A stretch of DNA of 64,000 nucleotides from Clostridium_AD frigoriphilum (GCF_036541405.1 NZ_JAZHFS010000009.1:62001-126000), one strand, 5' to 3'; shown: positions 36,154 through 45,683, counted from the stretch's first letter. The notes: generated by a model from the sequence alone, not told the origin. Numbers and translations are program-made.

Positions 36154-36933
36154 CTATAGTAAGTATGTATTGATATGCCACATTAATTGTTTACCATATT
36201 CAAGCTTGTGTTTTAGAGTTTTTAAGTTGTCTGACGGACCCATGTATATCCTATTTATTTTATATGGGTTATCTAATCTTGAAGTGAATCCCTCATTTGT
36301 GGTTAGTCCTAAGTTGCATCCTGCTGCATGGGCTGCTTTAATTGTATTAGTATTATACGAACCACATGGATATGCCAAATACATCACTTTTCTTCCTAAT
36401 AATTTTTCTAATGATGTTTTTGCAGCTCTTATTGCATTTAGTTGTTTTGCATAGGGTAAGCTGCCCAAATTTTCATGCCAATCTGTATGACTTTCTACTC
36501 TAAATCCGTTAATATCCATCTCTAGTAGTTGTTTAGCATTCATTGAATCAGATGTCCTGCCTATTTCATGAGATATCATAAATAGCGTAGCCTTTTGTTT
36601 ATTCGCCTTTAATATAGGATATGCTAATTTATAATTACTTATATATCCATCATCAAATGTTATTAAAACTGATTTCGCGGGTAATATAATTTTTTTAGAC
36701 ATGCTAGCGTAAAATTGGTCCATTGTTATCGTAGTATAGCCATTTGTTTTTAGATAGTTCATTTGTGAACGGAATGCTGATTGTAAAACTGTTAAATTAT
36801 TTGTTTTATGAGAGTCAGTTGTTAACATGTGATACATAAACACTGGTATTTGTTGAGTTTGTGTCTTGGCAGGTGCTATTTTACAACTTAAAATTATTAT
36901 TAATGTTAATACAAAAGCTATTTTGTTTTTCAT
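36154..36933 (-). CDS. Polysaccharide deacetylase (NodB domain), secreted
   Basis: This 259-residue NodB-fold enzyme carries TFDDGY (D94, D95), H149 and H153 (SHTDWHENL) and AYPCGSYN. The N-terminal signal sequence runs to about residue 22; ILSC might be a variant lipobox at C17, or cleavage may follow APA. It lacks the long spacer of the paralogue at 30198, and the two share the same domain order and C-terminal NRIYMGPSD/HRVWISASD motif. The ribosome binding site is GGAGGTAAC. Its start lies inside the end of a small upstream frame. Confidence 0.88.
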   Translation of the reverse strand: MKNKIAFVLTLIIILSCKIAPAKTQTQQIPVFMYHMLTTDSHKTNNLTVLQSAFRSQMNYLKTNGYTTITMDQFYASMSKKIILPAKSVLITFDDGYISNYKLAYPILKANKQKATLFMISHEIGRTSDSMNAKQLLEMDINGFRVESHTDWHENLGSLPYAKQLNAIRAAKTSLEKLLGRKVMYLAYPCGSYNTNTIKAAHAAGCNLGLTTNEGFTSRLDNPYKINRIYMGPSDNLKTLKHKLEYGKQLMWHINTYLL

Positions 36934-37093
36934 AAGTTACCTCCAATATATCTTTAGTTTCTTTACGCAAACTACAGTTTAGCCTTACGTATATAATAGG
37001 CTTGTCCACGTTTTTGTTTTGGTCAAATACACAATTCAATTCAAGGACCCCACTTTTATTCTTTAACGCGACAATAAGTTTATTTTCTTTCAT
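36881..37093 (-). CDS. Hypothetical 70-residue protein overlapping the deacetylase start
   Basis: The frame starts at ATG 37093 with only a weak AAAGG upstream and ends 53 bases inside the deacetylase gene. Residues 1-55 (KLIVALKNKSGVLELNCVFD and ending in TKDILEVTYE) look like genuine coding sequence with beta character. The last 15 residues are the other-frame reading of the deacetylase leader. It may be a real coupled gene, a remnant of one, or chance. No family recognised. Confidence 0.35.
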   Translation of the reverse strand: MKENKLIVALKNKSGVLELNCVFDQNKNVDKPIIYVRLNCSLRKETKDILEVTYEKQNSFCININNNFKL

Positions 37094-37387
37094 GGTTGCC
37101 TTTTCTACATATTATTAAAACTAGTCAACTCCAATTCTTTATTATACATCTAAATATGGAGTTGTATTGTAATAATATGTCGTGATTAGCGATAATCATT
37201 CTACAAATTTCGACATTGCATCCAATGTGAAACAAAATGTAGTTTATAGAAAAGACCTATAGATTAATAATGATGATAAAATGAATTCTAAATTCTTGAT
37301 ATGACCCATTGATACTAGGAAGTGAAACTGATATTATTAAAATTGAGAGAAACGCAATTATTTTTGCAGTTTTGGAGGGAAATGAAA

Positions 37388-38890
37388 ATGAAAATCGCAA
37401 CAGCACAGATAATGAGAAAGATTGATAGTTATTGTATAGATATTTTAGGGATTCCAGGTATTATACTAATGGAAAATGCAGCACTAAAGGTAATGAAAAA
37501 TATACCAGAAAATAATAAAAAATTCGTAATTGTTTGCTCTAGTGGGAATAATGGTGGGGATGGTTTTGTTGTAGCAAGGCATCTTTTAAATAGAGGCAAT
37601 TATGTCGAAGTATTTTCTCTTGGATCAGATGAAAATATGAGCGCAGATGCACTGGTAAATCTTAATATCATAAGAAATATGGGTGCGAAAATAATAGAGG
37701 TAAATAACGATGAGGAGCTTGAAATTTTAAGGGAAAGCATAATTCAATGCGAAGTTACTATTGATGCAATTTTTGGAACTGGATTATCTAGAGAAGTTAA
37801 AGGTATTTACTCTTTAGCAATTACAATTATGAATGAGAATAGTAAGTATATTTTATCAATTGATGTCCCATCAGGATTTGAGTGTAATAGTGGGAAAGTG
37901 ATGGGGAATTGTATTAGAAGTAATAAAACAGTTACATTTGAACTTTATAAAAAGGGTTTTATTTCATATGATGCGCAGGCGTTTACTGGAGAAATTGTTA
38001 TTGAGAAGATCGGGATACCAAAAGCTGTAGTAGACAAATTTCATGAGGATGAATACGTAATGGATATAGACTTTATTAAAGGGTTAATCAAGAAAAGAAA
38101 TAAGTATTCACATAAAGGTGATTATGGAAGAACACTTATTTTGGCCGGATCACCAGGGTTTACAGGTTCCGCGTATATTTCAACTCAGGCTGCTGTTCGA
38201 AGTGGTGCTGGACTTGTTACGTTAGGATGTGATAGCTCAATTCAAAATATACTAAGTGGAAAATTAGTTGAAGCTATGACTGTCCCAACTAATGATGAAA
38301 TAGGATTAGATTCCTTAATAGCTAAAAGTGATTCTATTGCAATTGGTCCAGGACTCGGGAATAATAAGTGCACTTTAAATTTACTGAAAAAAGTTTTATT
38401 GAACTCTAAGTGTCCTGTTGTAATTGATTCGGATGGTTTAAATGTGCTTGAGGGGAATCTTGAAATACTTAAAAATAAGAAATGTCAGATAGTTCTTACA
38501 CCTCATATGGGGGAAATGGCAAGAATATCGGGTTTTTCAATAGATGAAATAAATAAAAATAAAATAGACATAGCAAAAGATTTTGCAAAGAAACACAATG
38601 TCGTTTTGTTACTTAAAGGATTTAATACAATAATTACAGATGGTAAAACAGTTCAAATAAATCCTACTGGGAGCAGCGCAATGGCATCAGGTGGAATGGG
38701 GGATTGTTTGACTGGTATTATAGCGTCTTTTATATCTCAAGGTTATGACATGATGACTGCAGCATGTATTGGTGCATATGTTCACGGATACTCTGGGGAT
38801 AAACTTTCAAAGAAAATGTTTTGTGTAAATGCAAATCATATTATAGAGGCACTCCCTTCTATAATAAAAGAAATTCAAGACTTAGAATAA
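37388..38890 (+). CDS. nnr: Bifunctional NAD(P)HX epimerase / ADP-dependent dehydratase
   Basis: Nnr repairs hydrated NADH and NADPH. The N-terminal YjeF_N epimerase domain (about residues 1-205) contains CSSGNNGGDGFVVARHL. The C-terminal dehydratase domain (about 220-500) has HKGDYGRTLILAGSPGFTGS, LTPHMGEMARI and the ATP/ADP-binding ASGGMGDCLTGIIAS. ATG 37388 is chosen because GGAGGG lies eight bases upstream; the longer frame from GTG 37322 adds 22 residues unlike the family. It stands alone, with none of its frequent neighbours acpS or alr. Confidence 0.93.
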   Translation: MKIATAQIMRKIDSYCIDILGIPGIILMENAALKVMKNIPENNKKFVIVCSSGNNGGDGFVVARHLLNRGNYVEVFSLGSDENMSADALVNLNIIRNMGAKIIEVNNDEELEILRESIIQCEVTIDAIFGTGLSREVKGIYSLAITIMNENSKYILSIDVPSGFECNSGKVMGNCIRSNKTVTFELYKKGFISYDAQAFTGEIVIEKIGIPKAVVDKFHEDEYVMDIDFIKGLIKKRNKYSHKGDYGRTLILAGSPGFTGSAYISTQAAVRSGAGLVTLGCDSSIQNILSGKLVEAMTVPTNDEIGLDSLIAKSDSIAIGPGLGNNKCTLNLLKKVLLNSKCPVVIDSDGLNVLEGNLEILKNKKCQIVLTPHMGEMARISGFSIDEINKNKIDIAKDFAKKHNVVLLLKGFNTIITDGKTVQINPTGSSAMASGGMGDCLTGIIASFISQGYDMMTAACIGAYVHGYSGDKLSKKMFCVNANHIIEALPSIIKEIQDLE

Positions 38891-39028
38891 TATTATTTAT
38901 ATTATTGCACTTTTGTTGCAACTAAAAGGTTATGAGTAGCGTTTATAGTATGGTATAAATGTGAAATTATAATCATTCTTAGGGTATTAAATATTATAAA
39001 ACTGATTAGATTGTTAGGAGTGCATAAT

Positions 39029-39916
39029 ATGAGAAGTATTAGAAGTAAAAAAACTGTTGTTTTGGGAATTGTTGGTATGATGGTAATTGGAGCTAGCATT
39101 GGTTATAAAATAAAGTCCAATGCTATTATTAAAAAAAATTCTTTAATAGTATCAAGTAATAAGAGCAAGACTGTTCATAAAACTAAAACTAAAGCTGAGC
39201 TCGACAGTGAGAGACCAGATAAATCTATAATAAAAGCATCAGACAAGGGTGAAGATGTTATAAGGATACAAACTAGGCTAAAAAAATACGGCTATAATGT
39301 TCTTGTGGATGGTGATTATGGTGAAGGTGTAATCTATGCGGTTATGGATTTTCAACAAAGACATAATCTTATACCTAGTGGTAAGGTAACAGCTGAAACA
39401 ATAGATGTTATGTACAAAACGCCTACAAAGGACAACATGTACAAGCCAGCCACTCAATCGCTACTAAGCGCAAATGATGTTGCTGTAAAATCTACTTATG
39501 AAAGTAAATTAAATAGTGGTGAGAATACAAGTTCTACGCATAATTATATTTTAGTAGATCTATCTCAGCAAAGAGTTTATGTTTTTTATGGCTCAATGCA
39601 TAATTGGAAATTAATTAATACCTTTTCTTGTGGTTCTGGTAAAGCAGAAACTCCAACTGTAACTGGGTATTTCCGCGTTGGTATTAAGGGGTTAAATTTC
39701 AAATCGGGTACGGACGCTGCACCTGTTTATTGCAAGTATTTTACTCAAATTAGCGGTAATTATTTATTTCATAGTATTTTATATGACAAGAGCGGAAACG
39801 TGATAGATGGTAATTTAGGGGCAGTTGAATCACATGGATGCATAAGGCTCGCTCTTGAAAATGCAAAATATATTTATGATAATATACCTATAGGATCTAC
39901 AATTCAGGTAAAATAA
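39029..39916 (+). CDS. L,D-transpeptidase with peptidoglycan-binding domain
   Basis: A secreted or membrane-anchored YkuD-type L,D-transpeptidase, which makes 3-3 cross-links or attaches proteins in peptidoglycan. An N-terminal membrane segment (about 7-26) is followed by a PG_binding_1 domain (about 65-125, VIRIQTRLKKYGYNVLVDGD) and the catalytic domain with HGCIRL; the nucleophile is C271 with H269. ATG 39029 follows AGGAG by eight bases; the in-frame TTG at 39011 is upstream of that site. Single gene with its own terminator. Confidence 0.92.
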   Translation: MRSIRSKKTVVLGIVGMMVIGASIGYKIKSNAIIKKNSLIVSSNKSKTVHKTKTKAELDSERPDKSIIKASDKGEDVIRIQTRLKKYGYNVLVDGDYGEGVIYAVMDFQQRHNLIPSGKVTAETIDVMYKTPTKDNMYKPATQSLLSANDVAVKSTYESKLNSGENTSSTHNYILVDLSQQRVYVFYGSMHNWKLINTFSCGSGKAETPTVTGYFRVGIKGLNFKSGTDAAPVYCKYFTQISGNYLFHSILYDKSGNVIDGNLGAVESHGCIRLALENAKYIYDNIPIGSTIQVK

Positions 39917-39933
39917 ATATTTATTATTAATAC

Positions 39934-39961
39934 ACTCCGAGACTAATAGCTCGGAGTTTTT
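39934..39961 (+). terminator. Terminator of the L,D-transpeptidase gene
   Basis: ACTCCGAG (39934-39941), 8-base loop, CTCGGAGT (39950-39957), then T residues. Confidence 0.88.
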
Positions 39962-40126
39962 AATATGTCGTGAAATATAAAAGGTAATTATAGTTGTATG
40001 TTGGACTGTGTAAATAAATGCTATAAATAGAAAAAACAATTGTAAATATAAAAAAATGTTTCACTAATAGTTATTTTAACAAGTATAATAGAATGAATCA
40101 GTTTTCCTTTTAAGGAGGTATTATTT

Positions 40127-41389
40127 ATGAGAAGAGAATATTTAGAATTAAAAACATGTCGTACAGAAAAAGCTGAATTTATAAAAGAAAAGGAATATAT
40201 TGTACTTGATACAACAACGGAATATACATATGAATATGACTTTAATATATTACCTTGCTATAGGGTTATAAATGAAAAAGGTGGAGTTGAAATAGTTGTG
40301 CCTGATCAAATTTTTTATCCAACGCATAGGTTAATGCAATCTATAAAAGATGTAGTGTATATAGGCGTTTTAGATATAGACGATTTAGTAGAAGGGGAAG
40401 TATATTCTGTCTTTAAAATGAACGAAGAAAAAGAAGAACCTATTTATACTATATTTAATGATTCAAACAAACTAATGACATATTATGCTTCTCTATTTGT
40501 AACAGAAGATAAGTATCTTAAAATGACGAAAGAGGAACTTTTTGATTTAAAAAAAGTGAAAAAAGAAGAAGTATTACAATTTGATTGTAGGAGAAAAAAA
40601 GAGGCCCAAAAGTTATTAGATCAACAATTAGAAGCTGAAAATAATAAAAAAAGGGAGATACAAAACTCTTTAGATGAAAAAGAAAGGCTACGAAATGTAA
40701 AAAATTCGAATAATCTTGAGATAGAAAAATTCAAGGAGCTTATAAAAATTTTAAGACCAAATAAAGTAGAAAATACTACTAACACTTTGATGTTTGAAAT
40801 CAATAAAATAAAAAATAAATTTAATAAACTTTCAATATTTTTCATTAGTGGATGCAGCATAACGGTAGTTTCTTCAATATTTGGCAATGGCTTGTTAAGT
40901 TTAGTGATCAATATAATATATTTAATAACAGGGGTGTCAGCCTACTTATATTTAAAAAACAATTTATTTGGAAGTCTGATTAAAGCTATACCTATAAGTA
41001 AGAAACTAGATAAAGAATCGCTAAATTTAATGGTTTCCTTTAGTGATGATATATTGTTGAAATTAAAAAAAATTGAATTGAATTTATTAATATTAGAAAC
41101 TGGAGCTACAATAAGTAGCAGTACTGTTTCACTAATAAGGGAATCGGTATCCTTTTGCCTAGAAAGTTATAAAACCAAAGACATTAATTTACTAAAAGAC
41201 ATATACGCATTTTTAGATAAAACGCTTGAATATATATATAGCCTTATAGAGGGAGATAATTCAGCACAGGAATATATAGAAAAGCAGATTTATGAAAATG
41301 TATCATCTATTATAAAGAGAAACACTGATATTTTCGAACTTATGATTTCAGATAATAAAGAAATTAAAGAAATTATGAAGAAATTTTAG
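40127..41389 (+). CDS. Unknown 420-residue protein: coiled coil plus two membrane helices (possibly XpaC-like)
   Basis: No known family was recognised with confidence. The N-terminal ~150 residues are mixed alpha/beta, with many Tyr/Glu/Asp (EYIVLDTTTEYTYEYDFNIL, VYIGVLDIDDLVEGEVYSVF). Residues 150-210 are a lysine/glutamate-rich coiled coil. Two membrane helices lie near 238-280 (LSIFFISGCSITVVSSIFG, LLSLVINIIYLITGVSAYLY). The last ~130 residues are all-helical, including LLKDIYAFLDKTLEYIYSLI. Two hairpin membrane helices plus such a tail recall XpaC-type proteins, but this is only a suggestion. AAGGAGG precedes the ATG. Single gene with a strong terminator. Confidence 0.7.
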   Translation: MRREYLELKTCRTEKAEFIKEKEYIVLDTTTEYTYEYDFNILPCYRVINEKGGVEIVVPDQIFYPTHRLMQSIKDVVYIGVLDIDDLVEGEVYSVFKMNEEKEEPIYTIFNDSNKLMTYYASLFVTEDKYLKMTKEELFDLKKVKKEEVLQFDCRRKKEAQKLLDQQLEAENNKKREIQNSLDEKERLRNVKNSNNLEIEKFKELIKILRPNKVENTTNTLMFEINKIKNKFNKLSIFFISGCSITVVSSIFGNGLLSLVINIIYLITGVSAYLYLKNNLFGSLIKAIPISKKLDKESLNLMVSFSDDILLKLKKIELNLLILETGATISSSTVSLIRESVSFCLESYKTKDINLLKDIYAFLDKTLEYIYSLIEGDNSAQEYIEKQIYENVSSIIKRNTDIFELMISDNKEIKEIMKKF

Positions 41390-41404
41390 AAAAACATAAA
41401 TTTA

Positions 41405-41445
41405 GGGCCTGATCATGGATAAAATTCGTGAACAGGTCCATTTTT
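41405..41445 (+). terminator. Terminator of the 40127 gene
   Basis: GGGCCTG...TCATGGAT pairs with ATTCGTGA...CAGGTCC (some G-U pairs), then T5. Confidence 0.8.
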
Positions 41446-41518
41446 CAATTATGGAGATTTAAATATTATGAAACAAAAAATAAAATGTTGATTTATGGAA
41501 AGGTTTTATTTCTTTCAC

Positions 41519-41563
41519 AAAATATAAAGGAAACTATGAATGTTTGTTGAATTATGTAAAGAT
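41519..41563 (+). repeat. Dispersed 45-bp element, copy A
   Basis: Core AAAATATAAAGGAAACTATG then AATGTTTGTTGAATTATGTA and AAGAT. Nearly identical copies are at 45605-45650 and 63230-63274, each upstream of an accessory gene. Here it ends about 60 bases before the ATG at 41623. It may be a promoter or leader element. Confidence 0.8.
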
Positions 41564-41622
41564 AGCGTATTGTAACAGGCAATGTAATTAATGATGATCA
41601 AATTAAAAAGGGAGTTTTGAAA

Positions 41623-42273
41623 ATGGAAATGATATTATTAAAGAATGATTTTAATGGTGCTCTAAATGCTTTATTAGAAAACATGGTAGACAATCATATT
41701 AAAGAATGCAAAGAGAAATATCCAACAGAGACTAAAGAACAGTTTAAAGCTGATATTTCATCAAATGAAGACTTAACAAAAGAACGTGAGAATATAGAAA
41801 AAATGATAAGTAGGGATTTATCCTCAAAGGAAATAGTTATATTTAAATACCTATTTAATCACAGTTTAACAAGAAAAATGTATTCAAGTGACAAACTTGT
41901 TACAATACATAAGCATAACCTAAAAGAATGGGAAATAGATGGGTTAGGCAATTGCTTAGAAGTATATGTTAATAATGAAAATTATGTTGCAGTTAAATGT
42001 GAACTAGGAATAATTTATTTATTAGTAGAAGGAAATATAGGTGAAGATAGATATATTTCAGTATCCACTGAAAATAGAGATACAATCTCAGACAATGTTT
42101 ATCAAATTGAAGGTGGTGTGCAGGTTGCAAATATAGATATATGTACATCTGAAGGGACCATTACTTTTACTAATGGTAAAAAACTACATATAAAGCTAAA
42201 TAGGGACATTAATCTTGTAGATAGTGATGATTATAATAGCACAGTAAAAGAGATTATAACTGAATTTAAATAG
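41623..42273 (+). CDS. Unknown 216-residue protein
   Basis: No family recognised and no signal peptide or membrane helix. The first ~75 residues are charged and helical (ALNALLENMVDNHIKECKEK, KERENIEKMISRDLSSKEIV). The remainder is beta-rich with evenly spaced hydrophobics (LEVYVNNENYVAVKCELGII, GTITFTNGKKLHIKLNRDIN). It looks like a cytoplasmic two-part protein. ATG 41623 follows AAGGGAG by eight bases; the TTG at 41617 is too close. It is preceded by dispersed element A. Confidence 0.65.
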   Translation: MEMILLKNDFNGALNALLENMVDNHIKECKEKYPTETKEQFKADISSNEDLTKERENIEKMISRDLSSKEIVIFKYLFNHSLTRKMYSSDKLVTIHKHNLKEWEIDGLGNCLEVYVNNENYVAVKCELGIIYLLVEGNIGEDRYISVSTENRDTISDNVYQIEGGVQVANIDICTSEGTITFTNGKKLHIKLNRDINLVDSDDYNSTVKEIITEFK

Positions 42274-42420
42274 CTATTTGAAATGGGAAGATAAAAGAAT
42301 TATCAATATCACTGGAATGGAAAAAAACGTTTCTATGAATTATGCAGAGAAATTACATGAAGTTTTTGAATTTGGAAAAAGTATTAAATGAAAATATTCA
42401 GAGATGAATTATTTTAACAT

Positions 42421-42530
42421 AAAATGTGTTATAATGTAATTATTAACAATAATGAGGCGCTAAGCTGTTGTTAAATTTATATTTTTATAGCTTTCATTGC
42501 GTCTTTATTCGAAGGCATAAAGATATATAT
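42421..42530 (+). promoter_or_regulatory. Promoter and possibly structured leader of the Ig-repeat protein gene
   Basis: TATAAT occurs at 42430-42435, so the transcript should begin near 42442. The leader can fold into nested pairs: AATAATGAGGCGC with GCGTCTTTATT (with a bulge and a G-U pair), enclosing AAGCT with AGCTT, and alternatively TAACAA with TTGTTA. It matches no riboswitch class I know. Fold is inferred by eye. Upstream (42274-42420) is AT-rich with no clear gene. Confidence 0.4.
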
Positions 42531-42550
42531 AAAACAGGAGGATTTTATTA

Positions 42551-43849
42551 ATGAAAAATTTTAAAAAAATTATGATAATGGGGTTTGTGTTATTGATAGT
42601 TACGCTGTCAGAACCAGTAATGGCAATGGGAGTAGGTAGCTTTACCGATGTTCTAGATTTTTCTGTGGTAATAGGAGATAGTATGTATACACTAGATTTT
42701 GTAAATAATCCAACGAATGCAAATCAAATTAGTGACTTAGTAGCTAAAAACAAAGGTGATATTTTTATAAAAACAGACGATAGCGGTTGGATAAAAAATA
42801 GTGATGGGACACAAGTGAATAAAGAGTATGTAGATATTTCAACTATTAAATATAATAATGGTCAAGTAATTGGAGATACATTAACTTCAGCAGTAGGTAA
42901 AATTGATTTGATCTCAACTAAATTAACAAGGACAGCAGCAAATAAAGCTACATTTAAGTATAAAATATTAGATAAAGCTGGTAAGGATATTACTGGGACA
43001 GTCCCAGCTTATGAGATGATGATGAAAAATTTCTATATAAATTCCACGCGTGGTTCAATAATTTTAGATCCACTAACAGGAACCGGTACAATAACATATG
43101 ACTTCTCTGATACTGACCAATTTGTTACAATAGACTTATTGGCATCTAATGGAGCATATGCAAAATCAACCTTATCTTTAGGTGATGGTAAAGCGGAAGA
43201 TGTTTTAGGTATATCAGATATTAGCATTGTAGCACCTGACGTAATGACAATTCCTTATAAAATTCAAAATAATGCTAACTTAACAAAGACTGGACCAAAC
43301 ACAACTACATTCCAATATAAAGTTAAAAATATATACGGGTATGATATTACTAAAAAAATTCCAGCTAGTCAAATAGAAGCGATTGCATCTGTAAGCTCAA
43401 CAGTAATCTTAGATCCAAAAACATCAACTGGTACAATAACGTATAATTCTGCTGCTGATGTTAATAAAACAATTGATATTTTACTAAAAGATAAATTAAC
43501 TGGCGTAAAGTCAGACTCAGTGCTGTTTACATCTGAGGCTGCAGCTGAAAGTCCCAAGGTAAGTAAGATTACTATAACTTCAGATAAAATGGAAATTGCT
43601 CCTCCTTCAATGGGAATTGGTTATACAACATATAAGGTATTTAATCAATATGGATTTGACATTACAGATTCACCTCTTAGTGATAGTGTAACCTTCAAAA
43701 GTGAAGCTGGTACAATTGTATCCAAGGGTGGTATAATTACAATGACAGCCAACAAAGGTACTAATTTTAGTACTCTTAAATCAGCAGTAATAACCGGTAG
43801 TGATTCAATTACTGGGACTTCAACAAGTGCTACATTGAATTTAAAATAA
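42551..43849 (+). CDS. Secreted protein with three Ig-like repeats
   Basis: An N-terminal signal peptide (about 1-25, ending VMA) is followed by a ~95-residue unique domain (TDVLDFSVVIGDSMYTLDFV, then STIKYNNGQVIGDTLTSAVG) and three divergent repeats at about 125-210, 240-325 and 345-430. Each repeat has a K.Y.V/I..YG.DIT or equivalent core and ends in a GTIT.......T strand, like bacterial surface Ig-like folds. No sortase motif, SLH or cell-wall-binding module was seen, so it may be released or bound non-covalently. AACAGGAGG precedes the ATG. Single gene with a strong terminator. Confidence 0.75.
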   Translation: MKNFKKIMIMGFVLLIVTLSEPVMAMGVGSFTDVLDFSVVIGDSMYTLDFVNNPTNANQISDLVAKNKGDIFIKTDDSGWIKNSDGTQVNKEYVDISTIKYNNGQVIGDTLTSAVGKIDLISTKLTRTAANKATFKYKILDKAGKDITGTVPAYEMMMKNFYINSTRGSIILDPLTGTGTITYDFSDTDQFVTIDLLASNGAYAKSTLSLGDGKAEDVLGISDISIVAPDVMTIPYKIQNNANLTKTGPNTTTFQYKVKNIYGYDITKKIPASQIEAIASVSSTVILDPKTSTGTITYNSAADVNKTIDILLKDKLTGVKSDSVLFTSEAAAESPKVSKITITSDKMEIAPPSMGIGYTTYKVFNQYGFDITDSPLSDSVTFKSEAGTIVSKGGIITMTANKGTNFSTLKSAVITGSDSITGTSTSATLNLK

Positions 43850-43930
43850 TACAATATAACTAAACAATTATTGAAGATGTTGTATTATTTAGTAGATGAA
43901 TTTAAAACCAGTTTGGATATAAAATATGAA

Positions 43931-43977
43931 AAGATAGGGCACATTATGGAAATTAATTCCAATATGTGCCCTATCTT
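43931..43977 (+). terminator. Terminator of the Ig-repeat protein gene
   Basis: AAGATAGGGCACAT...GGAA pairs with TTCC...ATGTGCCCTATCTT, 21-base arms with two mismatches. Confidence 0.85.
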
Positions 43978-44022
43978 ATTTCAATAACAATAATATTGAT
44001 TCAACAATAACCTAAAAAATAA

Positions 44023-44050
44023 AATGGATTTATTTTTAAATAAATCCATT
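44023..44050 (-). terminator. Terminator of the MFS gene
   Basis: AATGGATTTATTT and AAATAAATCCATT are exact complements around a 2-base centre. On the minus strand a T-rich tract (TTTTATTTTTT) follows. Confidence 0.8.
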
Positions 44051-44081
44051 CTATTTAATTCTAACCATTAGATTGGATTGT

Positions 44082-45377
44082 TTAGTCATCTAATTTCTTT
44101 AAATGTTTATCAAATTTAAAGAAACAACATCCTAAGAAACCTATCAATCCTATCGATATATATACTAAACCATTACCTGACCCTCTTCCATTACCAACAA
44201 TATAAGAAAAAAATCGTTGTAAAGTAGAGGGATTATTCATAAATGGCTCAAATATTTTATCCGTTAAAAGTCCACCTAACATATATCCAATAGGGATAGA
44301 TAAGTATTGTAAGGTATTTCTTGTAGAAAAAACCCTTCCTTGCATTTCTATTGGAATTTTTGTCCTCATTATATACTCAACATTAGCTGTTAAGAATGGA
44401 ACTAAACAATTACCTGCAAAAACTGCAATCATCCAAATATAATAGTTACGGCCAATTCCAAGCATACTATTACAGACTAAGAATGAAAATGTCATTGTAT
44501 TTATAATAATAGGTATTCTTTTTTTAGGTTGTTTCATTACTGTTACTAAAATACTTCCTATAATACCAGCAATACCAATGGTACTACTTACAATACCTAG
44601 TTCAAACTTATTATTTCCATTTCTAAGCAAAATCATAGGTGTAAAATTACAACTATATATAGCTGCAATGAAATTTACAAATCCCATAAAAATGATGAGA
44701 TGGAAAATGTCTTTTCTGTTTACGATATAAGTAATTCCTTGTTTGCAGCTTGAAAGAAAGCTTTCTTTCTTATCTTGTTTTTTTATAATGTTATTTGGAA
44801 CATACACAAAAAACAATAAAGATATAAATGAAAATAAGAAGGTGCCTAAATCAACAATTATAATTACCTTCATTCCCAGCAATACATAAAACGAAGTAGC
44901 AATAATTGGTGCAAGTGTAGTAGTAAATGAAATTGCAAAAGAACGTAAACCACTTATTTGTGTATAATATTTCTTTGAAACTATTAATGATATTACAACA
45001 TCTGATGCAGGTCCTTGAAATGCATCAACAACTCCTAAAGTAAAATTGATTAAGTATAAATAACGGATATCTAGTTGATTGAAAAACAACAGTATTAATG
45101 TAATTAACGAAAAAATTATTGCAATAGAATTAGCTATTAATAATATTTTTTTCTTATTCCAAACATCAATAAAACTACCTGCAAAGAAACTAAACAATAT
45201 AGATGGAAGCAGTGAACAAACAGTTAAAGACGATATATACAATACAGAACTACTTTGCTCATATGCCCACATAATTAATCCAAAGCTAGTCATTTTGCTA
45301 CCAAATTGAGAAATAAATTGCCCTAATTGTAATATATAGAAATTTTTTAATTCATTATTATATTTTAAAATTTTCAT
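44082..45377 (-). CDS. MFS transporter (DHA3/MFS_3 type exporter)
   Basis: About 12 hydrophobic helices in 431 residues. The N-terminus NFYILQLGQFISQFGSKMTS, the loop FIDVWNKKKILLIANS (MFS motif A position) and the C-terminal half fit the MFS_3/DHA3 group of exporters for macrolides, siderophores or peptides. Cargo is unknown. AAGGAGTGGAG precedes the ATG on the minus strand. A promoter with TTGACT and TATAAT about 19 bases apart can be drawn upstream. No regulator is adjacent. Confidence 0.85.
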   Translation of the reverse strand: MKILKYNNELKNFYILQLGQFISQFGSKMTSFGLIMWAYEQSSSVLYISSLTVCSLLPSILFSFFAGSFIDVWNKKKILLIANSIAIIFSLITLILLFFNQLDIRYLYLINFTLGVVDAFQGPASDVVISLIVSKKYYTQISGLRSFAISFTTTLAPIIATSFYVLLGMKVIIIVDLGTFLFSFISLLFFVYVPNNIIKKQDKKESFLSSCKQGITYIVNRKDIFHLIIFMGFVNFIAAIYSCNFTPMILLRNGNNKFELGIVSSTIGIAGIIGSILVTVMKQPKKRIPIIINTMTFSFLVCNSMLGIGRNYYIWMIAVFAGNCLVPFLTANVEYIMRTKIPIEMQGRVFSTRNTLQYLSIPIGYMLGGLLTDKIFEPFMNNPSTLQRFFSYIVGNGRGSGNGLVYISIGLIGFLGCCFFKFDKHLKKLDD

Positions 45378-45604
45378 TTTAACTCCACTCCTTAATTATA
45401 TTAATAATTAAAGTTGCAAAGTCAATATCTAATAGATTATTACTCCATGCAATCTCTATTTCTAATGACTTTGCATGAAGTCAATACAATAGTTAATTTC
45501 ATAAATTCACCTCTTTTAATATCAATATTATACCATTAAATGCTAATTTTATAAACTTAACTAGTATTTCATATATGATCCATGGAGATTCTATTTTTTT
45601 ATTC
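45378..45604 (-). promoter_or_regulatory. Upstream region of the MFS gene with a long-range inverted repeat
   Basis: GCAAAGTCA (about 45417) and TGACTTTGC (about 45469) are inverted copies 43 bases apart, and on the minus strand TATTGACTT occurs twice. Possible operator or attenuator of the exporter gene. Confidence 0.4.
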
Positions 45605-45650
45605 GAAATATAAAGGAAAATTATGAATGTTTGTTGAATTATGTAAAGAT
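45605..45650 (+). repeat. Dispersed 45-bp element, copy B
   Basis: GAAATATAAAGGAAAATTAT then GAATGTTTGTTGAATTATGT and AAAGAT. It differs from copy A mainly by one extra A and an A/C change, and ends 33 bases before the SdpI-like gene. Confidence 0.8.
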
Positions 45651-45683
45651 GCTATAACAATTTTAGCATAGGGGGATAGAAAT

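Noticed and set aside
42281..42391. Open stretch ending MEKNVSMNYAEKLHEVFEFG, possibly a gene remnant
   Set aside because: It is protein-like and near an older stop, but too short, with no start or ribosome binding site and no recognised family, so it was not listed as a feature.
42430..42530. Possible c-di-GMP or other known riboswitch
   Set aside because: None of the conserved core strings of GEMM-I, GEMM-II or other common classes is present.
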